Below are positions 48,384-60,930 of a stretch of 64,000 nt of DNA, one piece after another (position 1 is the stretch's first letter; each line of letters starts with the position of its first letter). Origin of the DNA: Styela clava (Eukaryota > Chordata > Ascidiacea > Stolidobranchia > Styelidae); the NCBI RefSeq assembly GCF_964204865.1, contig NC_135252.1:10003383-10067382 (forward strand), read 5' to 3'. The notes under the pieces are model-generated. The model was not told the origin of the DNA, did not search any database, and saw only the letters and a list, made by a program, of their open reading frames with translations. The translations under genes and the position numbers were made by a program.

Positions 48384-51300
48384 ATGTATAGAGCTCTTTT
48401 TATATTGGTTGCAATATTTTTGGACACTTCCGTGGCCACTGATACCAGATATCAAGGGTAAGTAATCATAGTTTTCAAGAACAGAAATAGATTTAAAACA
48501 AATTATCCCGTTTAATAAGGTATTACTAAGAAGCTTGTTTTTTTTGCAAAATTTCGACTCGACAATAATGCCAAAATTATTGCTGAATTGGTTTTTATGC
48601 TGAAATTTAATTTTAACTAATAATACAGTAATACAAAAACAATAGGATGCAAATCATTACCTAAAAATCATTCTCTTAAAAGTATTCTTTGGAAAAGTAT
48701 ATGGTGTGTAAAGTATATATCAAAAATGGCATACAACTTGAATGAAAACTTAATCTGGTTACCGGCAGGCCCTTTAATATGCATCATTGTAGTAGAAATT
48801 ATAGTCATGGATAGCACCGTGTTGCACAAGGAAGGTTATTTGTATATATATTTATATATAATTTCCCCCCTTTATATTTAGTCATCAGGTATGGAGAATC
48901 ATTCCAAACAGCAATGAAGAATTGGATCATTTGAGAAACATGGGACATGCATTTCAGGTAGGGCTGGGCATTTTCGAATACCTTGTGATTTCAGAATCGA
49001 ATCGAATAATATATTTCGAATCGAATCGAATCTCGAATACTTGAAAATATATAATTGTAAGCGATTTTATTATAGTAATTGGTCCTCTCAACAAATGAAT
49101 TACCGAAGACATAGAATAAATCACCCAAATAGATTACTGAGCGCTCACACAGAATAACAAACACGTTTTATCAATAACTCACTACAGAAAATAGTCATAT
49201 GTCAGAATTTCGTTGAAAAAATACGACTTCAATGAAAAAAAAATTGAGGAATTCACCTCGACCATTAGCGGAAGGATAAAAACAAGATGGCGGCGATTCG
49301 AAATTTAGCTTTGAACCGATTCGAATAATTTACTATTCGATTCGATTCGAATATTCGATTCGAAATGCCCAGCCCTAATTTCAGGTGATCATTGACTAAA
49401 CACACGGTTTAGACACAATTTTCCAAAATACACACCGTTATCATTATTTTATATCGCTTACCCCCTTTTATAAATTAAAATTTAATATACAAAATAGTAT
49501 TATTTGAGTCGACTCCTAATGTAGATTAAAAACTTCATTCTCAATTTCCTTTTGATGTTTTTCCTCTAATATAAGCATAAATCAATATGTATAGCATAAG
49601 TTTATCAGAATTTGAATGAAAAAGAGTTCTGTATATATACATTACAAAATACTTTAGTTTGCCCACCTGTATTGATTAATAACATTTCATTCCATTTGTT
49701 TAGCTGGATTTCTGGCAAGATCCAATTGCAGTTGGCTCAGCAGTGGATGTTCGTGTGTCACCAAATCACATCGAAGAGCTAAGGAGATCGCTGGAAACCA
49801 GTGGGATATCTAAATATAAAGTTCATATATCTGATGTACAGGCACTTATTGATGACGATAAGTTGGGGGGAAAGTTCAATGAGAGAGCTTCAGCTGGGAG
49901 CCTTGCTAACTTCGTTTACTCAGAGTATCATCCACCGGAAGAAGTAAATTCATTGTTTGAGTAGTTACACTGTAAATATATTAATGATAACATTTAACAA
50001 TGCAAATCTCTGGTAGGCTCCTTTGGGATCAACCATTGCCTGTAATTTTGTTTTACTTAGATATATTTTGTGAAATCGTCCATTCGAAGAGCCATTGCTT
50101 TACTGAATATTTCTTGCCCAGAAACACTTTTCGGTGATATTTTTAAACCGTAATTGATCCATTCATAATGAACCTTTTTACTGGTAGATATTCCAACTTG
50201 AATCTTTGTCAGATAAATTTTCATACCGGTATAACGTAGTCACGTAACACAACGTACGCTGTACCTCTCTGCTCTAAGATATAGAACGTGGTTGTACATT
50301 TTATGTATATAAACAATATTTCTTTTTGGGTTGAAAATTATTAATGAATAGTGAACTGAATTCAGTACACGAAAGGCATGTCATTACATTTTCGAATTGG
50401 TATTGAAATAGAACAAGGATAGTGCAATGCATTTTTTCCAGATACACGAATGGATGGATTTAGTAATAGCTGGGCATGGAGAAATAGCAACAAAAGAGCA
50501 ATATGGAGTATCGTATGAAGGTAGACCATTGTATGTACTGAAGTTTCAAAAACGATCCAGCATGGCCAATCCAAAGCCAGTTATTTTTGTCGATGCATTG
50601 ATTCATTGCAGAGAATGGATTACAGCTGCGTCTCTCCTGTTCATAATTAAAGAGGTAATGTTACATTAATGTTGTTTACTATTGTTTGTTCCATAATTTA
50701 TTTTAACTACAGGAATGTAGGCAAATGCGTGTAGTTAAACGACTACACCATTGCCAATGAGAAGTAATCGCTTTTATCTTGAAATACTGGACCAATTGCC
50801 TTGAAGTTCACAGTGGTTAAAGATTGATTTTTTGCCAGAAGGCTATTTATTACTTTTATTTATTTCTAAATTTCGTTCAAAATTTCGCTGTATTATTTTA
50901 TGCATGGAAACACTGGTTGTCCGGTTTGATTCTATAAGTTCCTGCTAAGCAAAACTCTAAGCAAAATTTTTTTGAGAGTACCCGTATCGTCAAAGGTAAG
51001 GACTGCTTCGCTCTAGTTAACGTGTCCATATATTTGAGCATTGCTCTATTGTTATATATACATAATATAGCCTAGTCCGTATTACATGGAATGCTTACGG
51101 AAATTGGAAGTTGATGAACTATGATCAATTGTAATTCCAAATCGTGCTCAATCGACTGTGACAAAAGAATCAAACACAACATGCCAGACTGGCTGATATT
51201 CAGGATATCTCAATAAACTCCGTTTTCTCGCGTTAATGCTGGTTGTTGTTGCTTGATATGGATATCTAAGTGCAAATTATTTTCCAGATGCTCAGGAATC

Positions 51301-53068
51301 CAAAATATACTCACATGATTGATGATGCTGATTGGTATTTTGTGCCCATGGTGAACATAGATGGATATGCATACACCTGGACTGGGGTAATTTTGATTTG
51401 GAACAATAGCTATGCATAAGCTTGTTTACGTCACCACTTACATCACCTTTCCTTTTATTTTTAAATTTTAATAAATTTAAATTTTTTGTTACAGGATAGA
51501 TTGTGGAGGAAAACACGAACGACAGGTGCGAGCAGCCAATGTGATGGCGTTGACGCTAATCGAAATTGGGATAGCTATTGGTCGAGTAAGTGTTAGAAGA
51601 ACAAAATTCATTTTTTTCTCAACTTATTTTATTTTACTACATCATGTAAATTTAACTTTTTATTGCTGAGTATGACTACAACTTTCTGAATATTCATTTC
51701 AAGAAATGCCCGAGAAGACTCCATTCTGGCAGTTGAATAATTCAGGAAGCCATTGGGAATGCTGTGATCCACCCTGATATACGTGGCCGGTCATGATTAT
51801 TATAACCAAAGCCGAGTGATCGTTAATGCAAGATTCACAATATACTAAAGCCATTTATTTGTTCATTCAGCTATGTTTATCAATGACCCATTTATTTCTT
51901 TTCAGTATTGCGTTCCTATTACTTTCATTTCAATATATTTGATATTTTACTTCCTCTCAGTTACTTCGTCTCCGAACCCTTGTCAGTTTGATTTTCATGG
52001 AACGACGGCCAATTCAGAGCCCGAGATACGTCATCTTGCAAATTACGTTTTGAGTTTAGGAAAAGGGAGAATTGATGCCTACATATCTACTCACTCATTC
52101 TCACAGCTTATTCTTTATCCATACAATTATGCCGACATTCTCAGCAAAGATGACGAACTTCTGGTATGCCATTTTGCTATAATAAAGAGTGGTTTAGATT
52201 TATAAACGTATTCGACGAGATGATGTGAATTTGCGAGTTTAGGCATTTTATTTATCAGGTGTTAGATCTAATACCAACATCATTTTACAGGTTTATATTA
52301 GATAAACTTGTACTAATTCTGTAAATGGCCGAATATTTTTTTTAATTGGGATCCTTGTGATGAGAGCGAGTTTTAAAAAGTTGAAACTTCCCGTCATAAT
52401 TTTCATATAAAACCTCACAAAAAAGCTGATATATATCTACTACGAGGGTAAAACTTCTTGCTTAATAGAAACTATATAATAAAATTCAAATCGTATTTAT
52501 ATTTCAGAATACTACAGGTAAAAAGATTCATGACGCAATGAAATCAGTTCATGGAAAATATTACGAATGGGGACCAGGATCAACAACATTGTGTAAGTGG
52601 AAAACTTTAAAAAAAAATTTAAATATAAATATTAAACAGCGAAACACTTAGAATGTTAATCGAAATGGTGTTACATTTATATATAAGATTCAAGACTAGA
52701 TTTATAGTGGTAGTCACTATCAAGTCGTTATTTCAGCATTTCAGGGCGAGACACTGTCACTTAATCATTAGCTCATATTGTGCACCTTCCAGTATATATA
52801 TATACGTAATAATAGATCTGACATATGATTACATTTTTATACCTAGTTTCTTTCCACTATAATAGCTCAACTTTATCTTTTTTGAATCACAGACCCATTT
52901 TCCGGTACAACCACAGATTGGACTTACGATGTTGCAGAAATTGTTCAATCTTACACATTTGAACTTCGAGATAAAGGTTTTTATGCGTTTCTGCTTCCCG
53001 CTGACCAGATCATTCCTACTGGAGAAGAATATCTCGCTGGACTGGAAGCTCTCTTAGAGTACTTTTGA
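48384..53068 (+). CDS. M14 metallocarboxypeptidase zymogen, gene 1 (CPA/CPB type)
   Basis: Nine exons: 48384-48457, 48882-48957, 49704-49943, 50442-50654, 51288-51386, 51495-51585, 51961-52163, 52508-52592, 52893-53068; 1257 nt, 418 aa. It has a signal peptide (MYRALFILVAIFLDTSVA), an activation propeptide with WRIIPNSNEELDHLR, then the peptidase domain. Zinc ligands are His185 and Glu188 ([11 protein letters not shown]) and His309 (ISTHSFSQ). Substrate residues are Arg242 (LWRKTR), Asn256-Arg257 (DANRNWD) and Tyr361 (YPFSG, Tyr248 of CPA); the catalytic base is Glu384 (FELRD, Glu270 of CPA). Position 255 is Thr (TTTDW), not the Asp of basic-specific CPB, so a neutral or A-like preference is inferred. 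The usual Tyr198 is Phe311. It should be a secreted digestive-type enzyme activated by removal of the propeptide. A hAT element sits on the exon 2/intron 2 junction. Gene 2 with the same structure follows 1.5 kb downstream. Confidence 0.94.
48951..48964 (+). promoter_or_regulatory. 5' splice site of carboxypeptidase 1 intron 2, supplied by a transposon end
   Basis: Exon 2 ends ATTTCAG at 48957. The intron begins GTAGGG, where the G belongs to the target-site copy ATTTCAGG and TAGGG is the terminus of the inserted hAT element. The ancestral donor CAG|GTGATC survives at 49384/49385 after the second target copy. Using that one would add 427 nt and shift the frame. Confidence 0.8.
48959..49377. 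mobile_element. hAT MITE (419 bp) inserted at a splice junction
   Basis: The ends are TAGGGCTGGGCATTTTCGAA and TTCGAAATGCCCAGCCCTA, inverted repeats. The flanks are an exact 8-bp duplication ATTTCAGG (48951-48958 and 49378-49385). Subterminal regions hold repeated CGAATCGAAT words on both sides, also inverted. There is no ORF. Sequence identity of the duplication suggests a fairly recent insertion. Confidence 0.93.
50755..51056. repeat. Dispersed repeat family 3, fragment in carboxypeptidase 1 intron
   Basis: Shares 'CTGGACCAATTGCCTTGAAG', 'CAGTGGTTAAAGATTG', 'TCAAAGGTAAGGACTGCTTC' and 'CATATATTTGAGCATTGCTC' with 25928-26548, in the same order and orientation. Confidence 0.65.
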
Positions 53069-53083
53069 AGGGAATCCCCAGCA

Positions 53084-53089
53084 AATAAA
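53084..53089 (+). promoter_or_regulatory. Polyadenylation signal AATAAA of carboxypeptidase 1
   Basis: AATAAA lies 16 nt after the stop codon. This gives a very short 3' untranslated region. Confidence 0.5.
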
Positions 53090-54570
53090 ATTGCATAAAA
53101 AAATCATTCTGACGTCATTCATTTTTTCTGAAAGCGCAGTTAATTTGTAAATATACTGCAAAATTAATTGTTAAATTTGCATGTCACAAAAACACTTTAT
53201 ATATATTTTTATTGTACTAAATTAAATCGTATTCTCTGGAATATTTTAGCAGATCTTGATATTTTTCTAATTGCGATGACGGATTCGCAAGATCGCAAAG
53301 ATACGCATCGAAACTAAATATCATCTGGCAGTCTTTCTCGCATTTTTATGCGAGATTGTCGTGGAGATTGTCGTGATTGTAGTTGAAGTATCATTGCTTT
53401 TATTTTGTCGTACCTCGTCGCAATCGTGAATTACGTTGAACACAATTAAATCATTAAATCAATGTAGAAAGACATATTAAATTCTCGTAGTTGTCATGGA
53501 TTGAATATTTTACTTTACAGAAAAATATTTATACGCTGAAAATGTGGCTCTTTTTTATGTCTGAAAAGGAAGACAGGTACCTTAAATGTGGGATGAACAG
53601 TGCAAGTTTGAGATAAGCATTAAGTAGCGCGTAATTGAAGTGACTCATTCAGAAGCCGTAGCAGCGGAAGTTATGATTCGAAACCAACTTCCTTTTAAAA
53701 ATCCTGCCAGCGCCCCTGCTTACTACTAAACCAGGTTGACCTTAGATCTGAATTCTATGATTTGAAGAAAACTTAAATAAATAATGAAAATAATCACTCC
53801 AGGTACAATTACATATTGAAATTTACAAATTGAAAGAAACATGAAAAATAAAAATTGCGGTGATTTATGAATGCGTACACAGAGCCGAGCTTTTTGGCAG
53901 CAGCGGTGGAATTAGGTGTATGCGTGTGCTGTAATTTATGACATCGCATGTAATGTCAATTTTCATTCTTTTTTTATTGCTTTACAATAAAGTGAGTTAT
54001 GTCCCTATACCCAGGGATCATTAGGCTTTTGCCGCGTTATGCGAGGCAGTAAACCCAGGTCATATGTTTACCCGACAACTAGCGCTTTTTATTACCCACG
54101 TCGCGGTAAGCAAGAACAAACACAGTGGATTCATTTATCTGTTTGTGAAAAAAGTTTATGAATAGCTGAGAGTCGCATTTTTTCTAAAGGGATAATATGA
54201 GCTTACACAAATATGAATTGCAAGCTGATTAGAGATGTTCTTTATTGCGTGGAATCCGTTGAAAAGATTCGACTATGACTAGGATAGGCGTTGCATTGTG
54301 GAATATATTTTAATTAAGGGAACATTGTGGAATACAGTATATATATATATGTAAAATGAAGCAAAAATATTTATATGCAAATATACATTTATTGTACCAA
54401 TTTTTTGAATTAGTTTCAGGTATTAGATTTTGCATTTTCATAATTGCAAGCTAAAAATTACTAACAAAATTTACTAATGAACTCAAAACCGATATATACA
54501 ATTCAAAAAAATATGGAAGATTTTCCCCGTTGTTTTAATATTTTATTTGTATTTATCAGTGATACCCACA
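53090..54570. other. Spacer between the tandem carboxypeptidase genes
   Basis: About 1.5 kb of AT-rich DNA with no ORF of note. It should include the promoter of gene 2. A (TA)n tract lies at about 54339-54350, about 230 bp before the start codon. Confidence 0.4.
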
Positions 54571-57500
54571 ATGGGAGGGTTAGGAATTTTATTGTTATTT
54601 GTTGGAATGTTTATCAGCTTTTCGGCATCAGCAAAAGTACAATACACAGGGTAGGTATGTGGCATGTGGTGATGGAATTCTGAAACCAATATATTGATTA
54701 CGCATCTGCCAACGTAATATTGCCTCGCAATCCAGAATTTTAACTGCTTTGAATTATCTTTTTTATAAGAGTAAAAGTGCTCAACAATTGAGAATTTTTT
54801 TTTACTAAATTAATGATCTGTACGTTCAAAAATCCATGCATACTTACTTGTTAGAAATGGGGTATTTTTATTGAACATATAATAAACAATATTATATTTC
54901 AAGCCAGTCCTGATGTGATCGTGTATAGAAAGAATACTGATGTTATTGACCACCCGAGCAAATTTGATTCCAATTTTTGGCTATTGTTACAACCAATTAG
55001 TCAACAGCATACATTTGCCAATTCTATATTTCAGACATGAACTTTGGAGAGTGACGCCTTCATCATCTGAAGCTCTCACTAAGATAAGACAAATTGGGGA
55101 ATTGTTCAAGGTATATTCATAGTTAGGCATGCATTTCTCATAATTTTCAGAATAAATTTAAAATATTTGATAACAATTGCAAAAATTTCATATGTGAACA
55201 ATTTTCAGCTTGACATTTGGCAACATCCTAAAGCTGTCAATCTTTCAGTCGATTTTCGAGTCGAACCGAAACAAGCCCAAAACCTGAAAAAGGCACTTGA
55301 ACTTGACGGCTTCGAAATTACTGTCCTTGTTCCAGACATCCAGTCACTTATAGTTGGGGAAAAAGTGAGCACTAAACGCGAAGTCAGGGCTTCAGCGGGT
55401 AGTGTGGCGAATTTTGTTTACTCTGAGTATCATCCTGCCGAAGAGGTGAGTTCTGATGATATATATATATATATATTCATTTTTCTGTTTTGTCTGAGGT
55501 AAATGGATAACAGCATATATCCGATGAAATTCTTGGTAAAATCATGAGCGTGCAATCATTGTAAGAACTTCTCTTTATTTAGGGTTTTAACTTGTGTATT
55601 AAACTAGGTATACGAATGGATGAATTTGGTAATAAAAGAGCACAGCCCAACAGTCACGAAAGAACAATTTGGCATTACTTATGAAGGAAGGCCACTGTAT
55701 GTGTTGAAGTTTCAAAAACCAGCTATTAATCCAAAACCAGTTATTTTTGTTGATGCTTTGATTCATTGCAGAGAATGGATTACGACTGCATCTCTCTTGT
55801 TCATATTCAAAGAGGTATGTTTTTGAGGTGATGATTTAGGAAAATCATCTCCGATCAATCAATGAATCAACGGATAATTTGTTATTTAATGGAGCAGAAT
55901 ATGACTAAACGATTTGAGTCATATGTACTATTTATTGTATTGCATTTTCCAATACACACTATTAAGTTTTAGCAATTTTACCGGTTGTATTTTTACTAAC
56001 GCCTAATGTAAATCTATTGAAATTCTTCCATGGGCAGACCGTTTTACAAATGATCAATGTACATGTTCTCAAACAATACTGTTAACGCATGAAAGGAACC
56101 CTATACGAGAACAGGGTTAGGTTACTATAGCAAACAGCTTATTAAAGAACAAATTCAATTAGTTTGTAAATTTTTCTGGCATCATTTATCTCACATATAT
56201 TTAGATGCTGCGAAATCCCGAATATGCACACATGCTTGATGACGCAGACTGGTATTTTTTGCCGATGATCAATGTTGATGGATATGTCAAAACATGGACA
56301 GAAGTTAGTATTTTTTTTTTATTGCAATTCAAAAATAGATTTTAGATTATGCATTTTTTTAAACATGCGTAATGGACACAAAACTCAGTATATTTTCCCA
56401 TGTAATTCAATAATATACTAAGTTTTAGTAGTAAAATACTGGTACGAGAGCAATAAAGCAACTGGTGTTTGTGGTCAAAAGAGCACGAGAATAAATTTCT
56501 ATTTAGTAAATTCAATTTCCAATGTGTCGTATATTCATACTTCATTTGGACGTAACTATGATCACAGTATGATTGTTCATTAGCTGCTAAAGAAAACCTT
56601 ACCAAATACATATAAATCTCAGTATTATTATTATGATAAGATTAGCATTTTTGTGAGTCGCGTATCATGTGAGTATATACATTGTCTCGCGAATAGTGAA
56701 TGTTTTACACCATAAGTTGTATGCTGCGATTAGTGTCATGGTAAAAATATAAAAGTTCCAATCCTTTTATAGCCAACTTTCAACATTTCAGAATAAATAG
56801 TGTCTCGAAACAAGAATATAACTACAACGATTACCTAGTCAACTTCCTTCTGGCCACTTGCCAAATGAAATTCTGTAGTAGGCTATACTGTATGTGCTGC
56901 TTTAGCAAAACTCTATTTATACAGGACAGACTATGGAGAAAAACTAGAAGTCAAGGAGCAAGCAGTTTGTGTGAAGGTGTAGATGGAAATCGAAATTGGG
57001 ATGCGTTCTGGTCATGTAAGTAACATTTTATTCTGGAATTTCACTCGATAATTTGTCATAATAAAACTCAGTACATATACAAAAAAGTATCTCGATTCCC
57101 TTTTCTTTTAAATTGAAATATTTTCAATTAGTTTGATTACTTTTTTTTCACGCAGTGCCAGGAGCATCCAAACATCCTTGTTCTGTGGTATATCACGGGC
57201 CGACCGCTATATCGGAATCAGAAGTACGCCATCTTGCAAATTACGTCACTAACTTAGGCAAAGGGAGTATCGATGCTTACATCACTACCCATTCATACTC
57301 TCAGTTAATTCTATATCCATACCATCATACTGCGGAACCTTCTAAAGACGATGAAATTTTGGTAAGTCGTATATGTGCTTATTGTGATTGGATAGGTGAG
57401 TTTGTTATTTGGATTCCGACATTGACTAGAAATAGCGGAAACAGCACACATCTATTATTTTTACAGAATTAAAATTTATATTTAGAAAGCAACAGGAAAA

Positions 57501-57863
57501 CTAATGCACGATGCCATAAAATCGGTTCATGGGAAGACTTACGTATATGGCCCAGGATCTACAACAATTTGTAAGTGATGATCTTAGCATTACAGTTCTA
57601 AAACAAAGCAACATGCGATGTTAAATATTTTTATGTCACGTATAATTAATATTTTAGATCCAAGCTCCGGAACTACAACTGATTGGACCTACGAAGTTGC
57701 CGGAATAGTTCAATCATATACATATGAACTTCGTGACGATGGTTCGAAATATGGTTTCCTCCTTCCGCCTGATCAAATCATACCAAATGGAGAGGAATAC
57801 ATTGCTGGATTACAGGCTCTCTCCAACTATCTGAAAGACAAGATGAGTGGTACCTTACTGTAA
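54571..57863 (+). CDS. M14 metallocarboxypeptidase zymogen, gene 2 (CPA/CPB type)
   Basis: Nine exons: 54571-54650, 55035-55110, 55209-55445, 55608-55814, 56205-56303, 56925-57015, 57156-57361, 57486-57570, 57658-57863; 1287 nt, 428 aa. Every intron has the same position and phase as in gene 1. The signal peptide is [19 protein letters not shown]. The start is the ATG at 54571; an upstream ATG at 54477 in another frame gives no signal sequence. Catalytic parts are complete: His184 and Glu187 ([11 protein letters not shown]), Arg in LWRKTR, Asn-Arg in DGNRNWD, His309 with Tyr311 (TTHSYSQ, Tyr198 equivalent kept), Tyr361 (YPSSG) and Glu384 (YELRD). Position 255 is Thr, as in gene 1. It should also be a secreted, proteolytically activated exopeptidase. 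Identity to gene 1 is high around the active site and lower in the propeptide. The C-terminus is ten residues longer, ending KDKMSGTLL. Confidence 0.94.
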
Positions 57864-60720
57864 GGCAGAGCAAACATGTATATATAAAACATTTGTGATT
57901 TCTTGCTGTTTTAGTTTGTATAGCTCACGTTCAGAATATTTCTTTTTGGAGACATTCATTTACTTTTCTCAACTTTTGAAACAATCGAAACATTTTACTC
58001 AAAAACATTAGAAGGTATTGTAGCAAGCTATTGATAATTTTATGTGATGATAGAAGTTTGAAAGTCTTGTAAACAGTTATTGAAGTTTACAATGTTTTAA
58101 AAATTGACGTCATTTTTGAATATAATATACGACAACAATTGTAATGAATATAGTTAAGTGTTTTATTAAAAATGTAGAAAGTTTAGTCTAACTCTGCAAA
58201 GTTCAAATAGAAGACATAGTAACTGTGAATTCCTATTGGAATATTTATTCAACTCGAAAAATTTATGAATGATATCGTTAGCCCAATAGCATTATTGGAC
58301 AGAGTTGAGTGTAACTTTTTTTCCTCGTTTCATAGCTATTACCGATAAAAAATATCCACAAGCTTCATCGAACAGAAGCTAAACAACAGAAACATGTTTT
58401 GCTTGTTGTCTCGTGTACTACTCAAAAAAGCCAAAATGAAATTTATACTACAACTTCCGTTTTTTGAATTGTTCTTTTTTGTGCAAAATAAAGCCCTGAG
58501 TATTCTTTATAGTGATATGATAATAGAAAATTGTCATCACGAACATATTTCATAGATTTCAAAAATGATCACATTATCATCGATTTGGACAAACGATCTA
58601 TTATGAAAATTTGAAGTTTACGGGTTCATTTGATTTTTGCTAGACGCGTGGTCATGGTAAATACTTCACAGAAGTAGAAAAAGAATTCAGAAAACCATGG
58701 GATATCGTAGATAAATAGGATCAATCAACGTATTGGTGGGTCGTTGGTTAGCTGTTGTAGGTTCACGATAGTTCATAAATTCACTGAATCTTTCTAATTA
58801 CATTCATGGTAGGCATGTAACCGCACTCAGTACACTCAACCGTACACTTTTTTTATTTACTTACGAATTACAAAAATCATGTAGTCAAATATTTAAACTA
58901 TATCGTTTTTAGTGAGTAAACATTACATAAAATGTTGGCAGAAAGTAATCACATTTATCATTTACCCTATCACAACGTTCTTCAATCATTGCCACGTGCC
59001 AGGAATTGACACTCGGATTGGAGTAGCAAGTGGTAAGCTTTAACAAAGTGTTCGCTACTAGTTGTATTATACCCAATTCGGGTCATACCTGATTTTCTCA
59101 AAACAGTGGTATTTGTTAGCCCTTTTTTCTTTGTCAAATTTTTACACAGAATGTTTTCATGAACTCTATTATTCATTAGGAAACGTGGAGTTATTAGACC
59201 TGTACAGACACTTACATCCTCGGTTTTCAGGGATCGTGATTTAACTCCAGCATTCAGATTTATTACCCATATTTATATAAATATATTGTCCGAAATCAAA
59301 ATTTTGGCCTGTTTCCCATCAAATGATAAGACTCAAGCCCAGATATCTTTGAGAGAATACACCTTAGTCAAAATAATAAACAAATGTACAAATATATGGA
59401 AACTTCTGCACAGTTACAGCGAACCTAAACCGTTCGACTTATAAAATCTATCATCGGAAAATTCACTGAGTGGTGGAATTGTTTGATATCATCAAAATTG
59501 TAGAGAAATTATTGTTACTGGGGCCAATAGTTAGTTTTTGTATTGTGTGTACCCCCTTTCAAAGTTAGCTCCTGTGTATTACCGCTAGTGGGCAGTGGTT
59601 CACTGATGTGTATTCTTAGTTACCGTAAGGCCTCTTCGGCAAGAGCCTGAAACCGGGAGCGCACATAGTAAATTTGCTCATCTACTTTATCTGTTTATCG
59701 TAGAACTATTGGTTGGATAGACACAATTGTCATTTACCGCAATCAATTCCTGTATAGTTGCTTTATTGGATTACATTTAATAACTGGATATTCTGTTTAA
59801 CTGTGGATTTACTTGGATTAAAATATCATTTCAAACAACAATATCAGAGCTGCATATTTCCAGTGTATCATAGACAGCAAGACAGGTTTTGGGAGCGCGT
59901 ATAAATGCATTGCAGTCATAGACTATTTGCGGGGCTATTGAACTAAGTTGGACTTTGGCTACCGTAACAATTATAGAGGATGTAAGTGATCGCTTTCTAA
60001 AACATAATTTAATAGAATAAGACAAATAGTTGAAGAGAAAAGCAATTTTTGTCCAAATACATTGAAAACAACAATATATATATAGACTGATATATATATA
60101 TATATATAATTTTCGCTAGAAGGCATTTACGTTTATTTATTTTTAAAATCTCTGTGGGTTCTGAGGGATTCGTTTTTTTTTTTGTGCGATTTTGTCTTTT
60201 GTGACAGATTGAATACCCACACTACTCAGTTTCGGCCTTCTTGGCCTCCATATATTTGGACATAAATCTCATGTTTCATTTCATATATTGTTTAAGTGGG
60301 CATGTTTTCTCGGTAAGATATGTCGAGGAACGAGAATCGGAATCGATAATTTAGAAATCGAATACTTGGAAGTAGTCATACTATGCATCCTTAGTTTCTA
60401 CTGAAATTGTTTGAGCAAGGAGTTTGTGATGCCAAAGAAGCTCTTACAAATGTTAAAAATGAGAGAACCGTAACTAATCCAGTAAAGTCTCTAGGAAATA
60501 CTGAACTATTAGCCAGAAACTTTTCAATTATATACTCTTGCCTGGAATCTTGAAGACAGCAAAAATGTAATTAGTAACAGAGGAAAAACTACCACTGTTG
60601 TGTTCTTGTATTTATGCATATTTTAAAAAATTATATCTCACACACAAGTTTAATAAGTTCCATTGAGTATTTTTAGCTGGGGATGGAAGAATGGTGTAAA
60701 ATGCTGAATTGTTATAATAA
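57864..60720. other. Intergenic DNA downstream of carboxypeptidase 2
   Basis: AT-rich, with no recognised gene. An AATAAA at 58487-58492 is too far away to assign firmly to gene 2. (TA)n tracts lie at about 60076-60108. A weak copy of the short repeat seen at 42970 lies near 59630-59670. Confidence 0.4.
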
Positions 60721-60725
60721 ATTAA

Positions 60726-60930
60726 GATAGATAGATAGTTTATTTCGAAAACTCCATAACAAACCTAAATTTAAAATGGAGAATTCTGGAGGGCAAGCAA
60801 AACCTACAAAAAAGTTTAAAACATGAAGTATCTCATGTGCCTGCCCACCAGCACGCACACAAAAACACAAGCCCAATTAAATGAGGCTTGGGCCAAACTT
60901 AAAAAACAAAATACACGATAGTAATAAACT
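60726..60930. repeat. (TAGA)n-tailed interspersed repeat
   Basis: Starts with GATAGATAGATAG, then TTTATTTCG, and runs into non-coding sequence with GAGGCTTGGGCC. A short tetranucleotide tail next to such a body is typical of the 3' end of a non-LTR retroelement or SINE in reverse orientation. The family is not identified. Confidence 0.4.
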
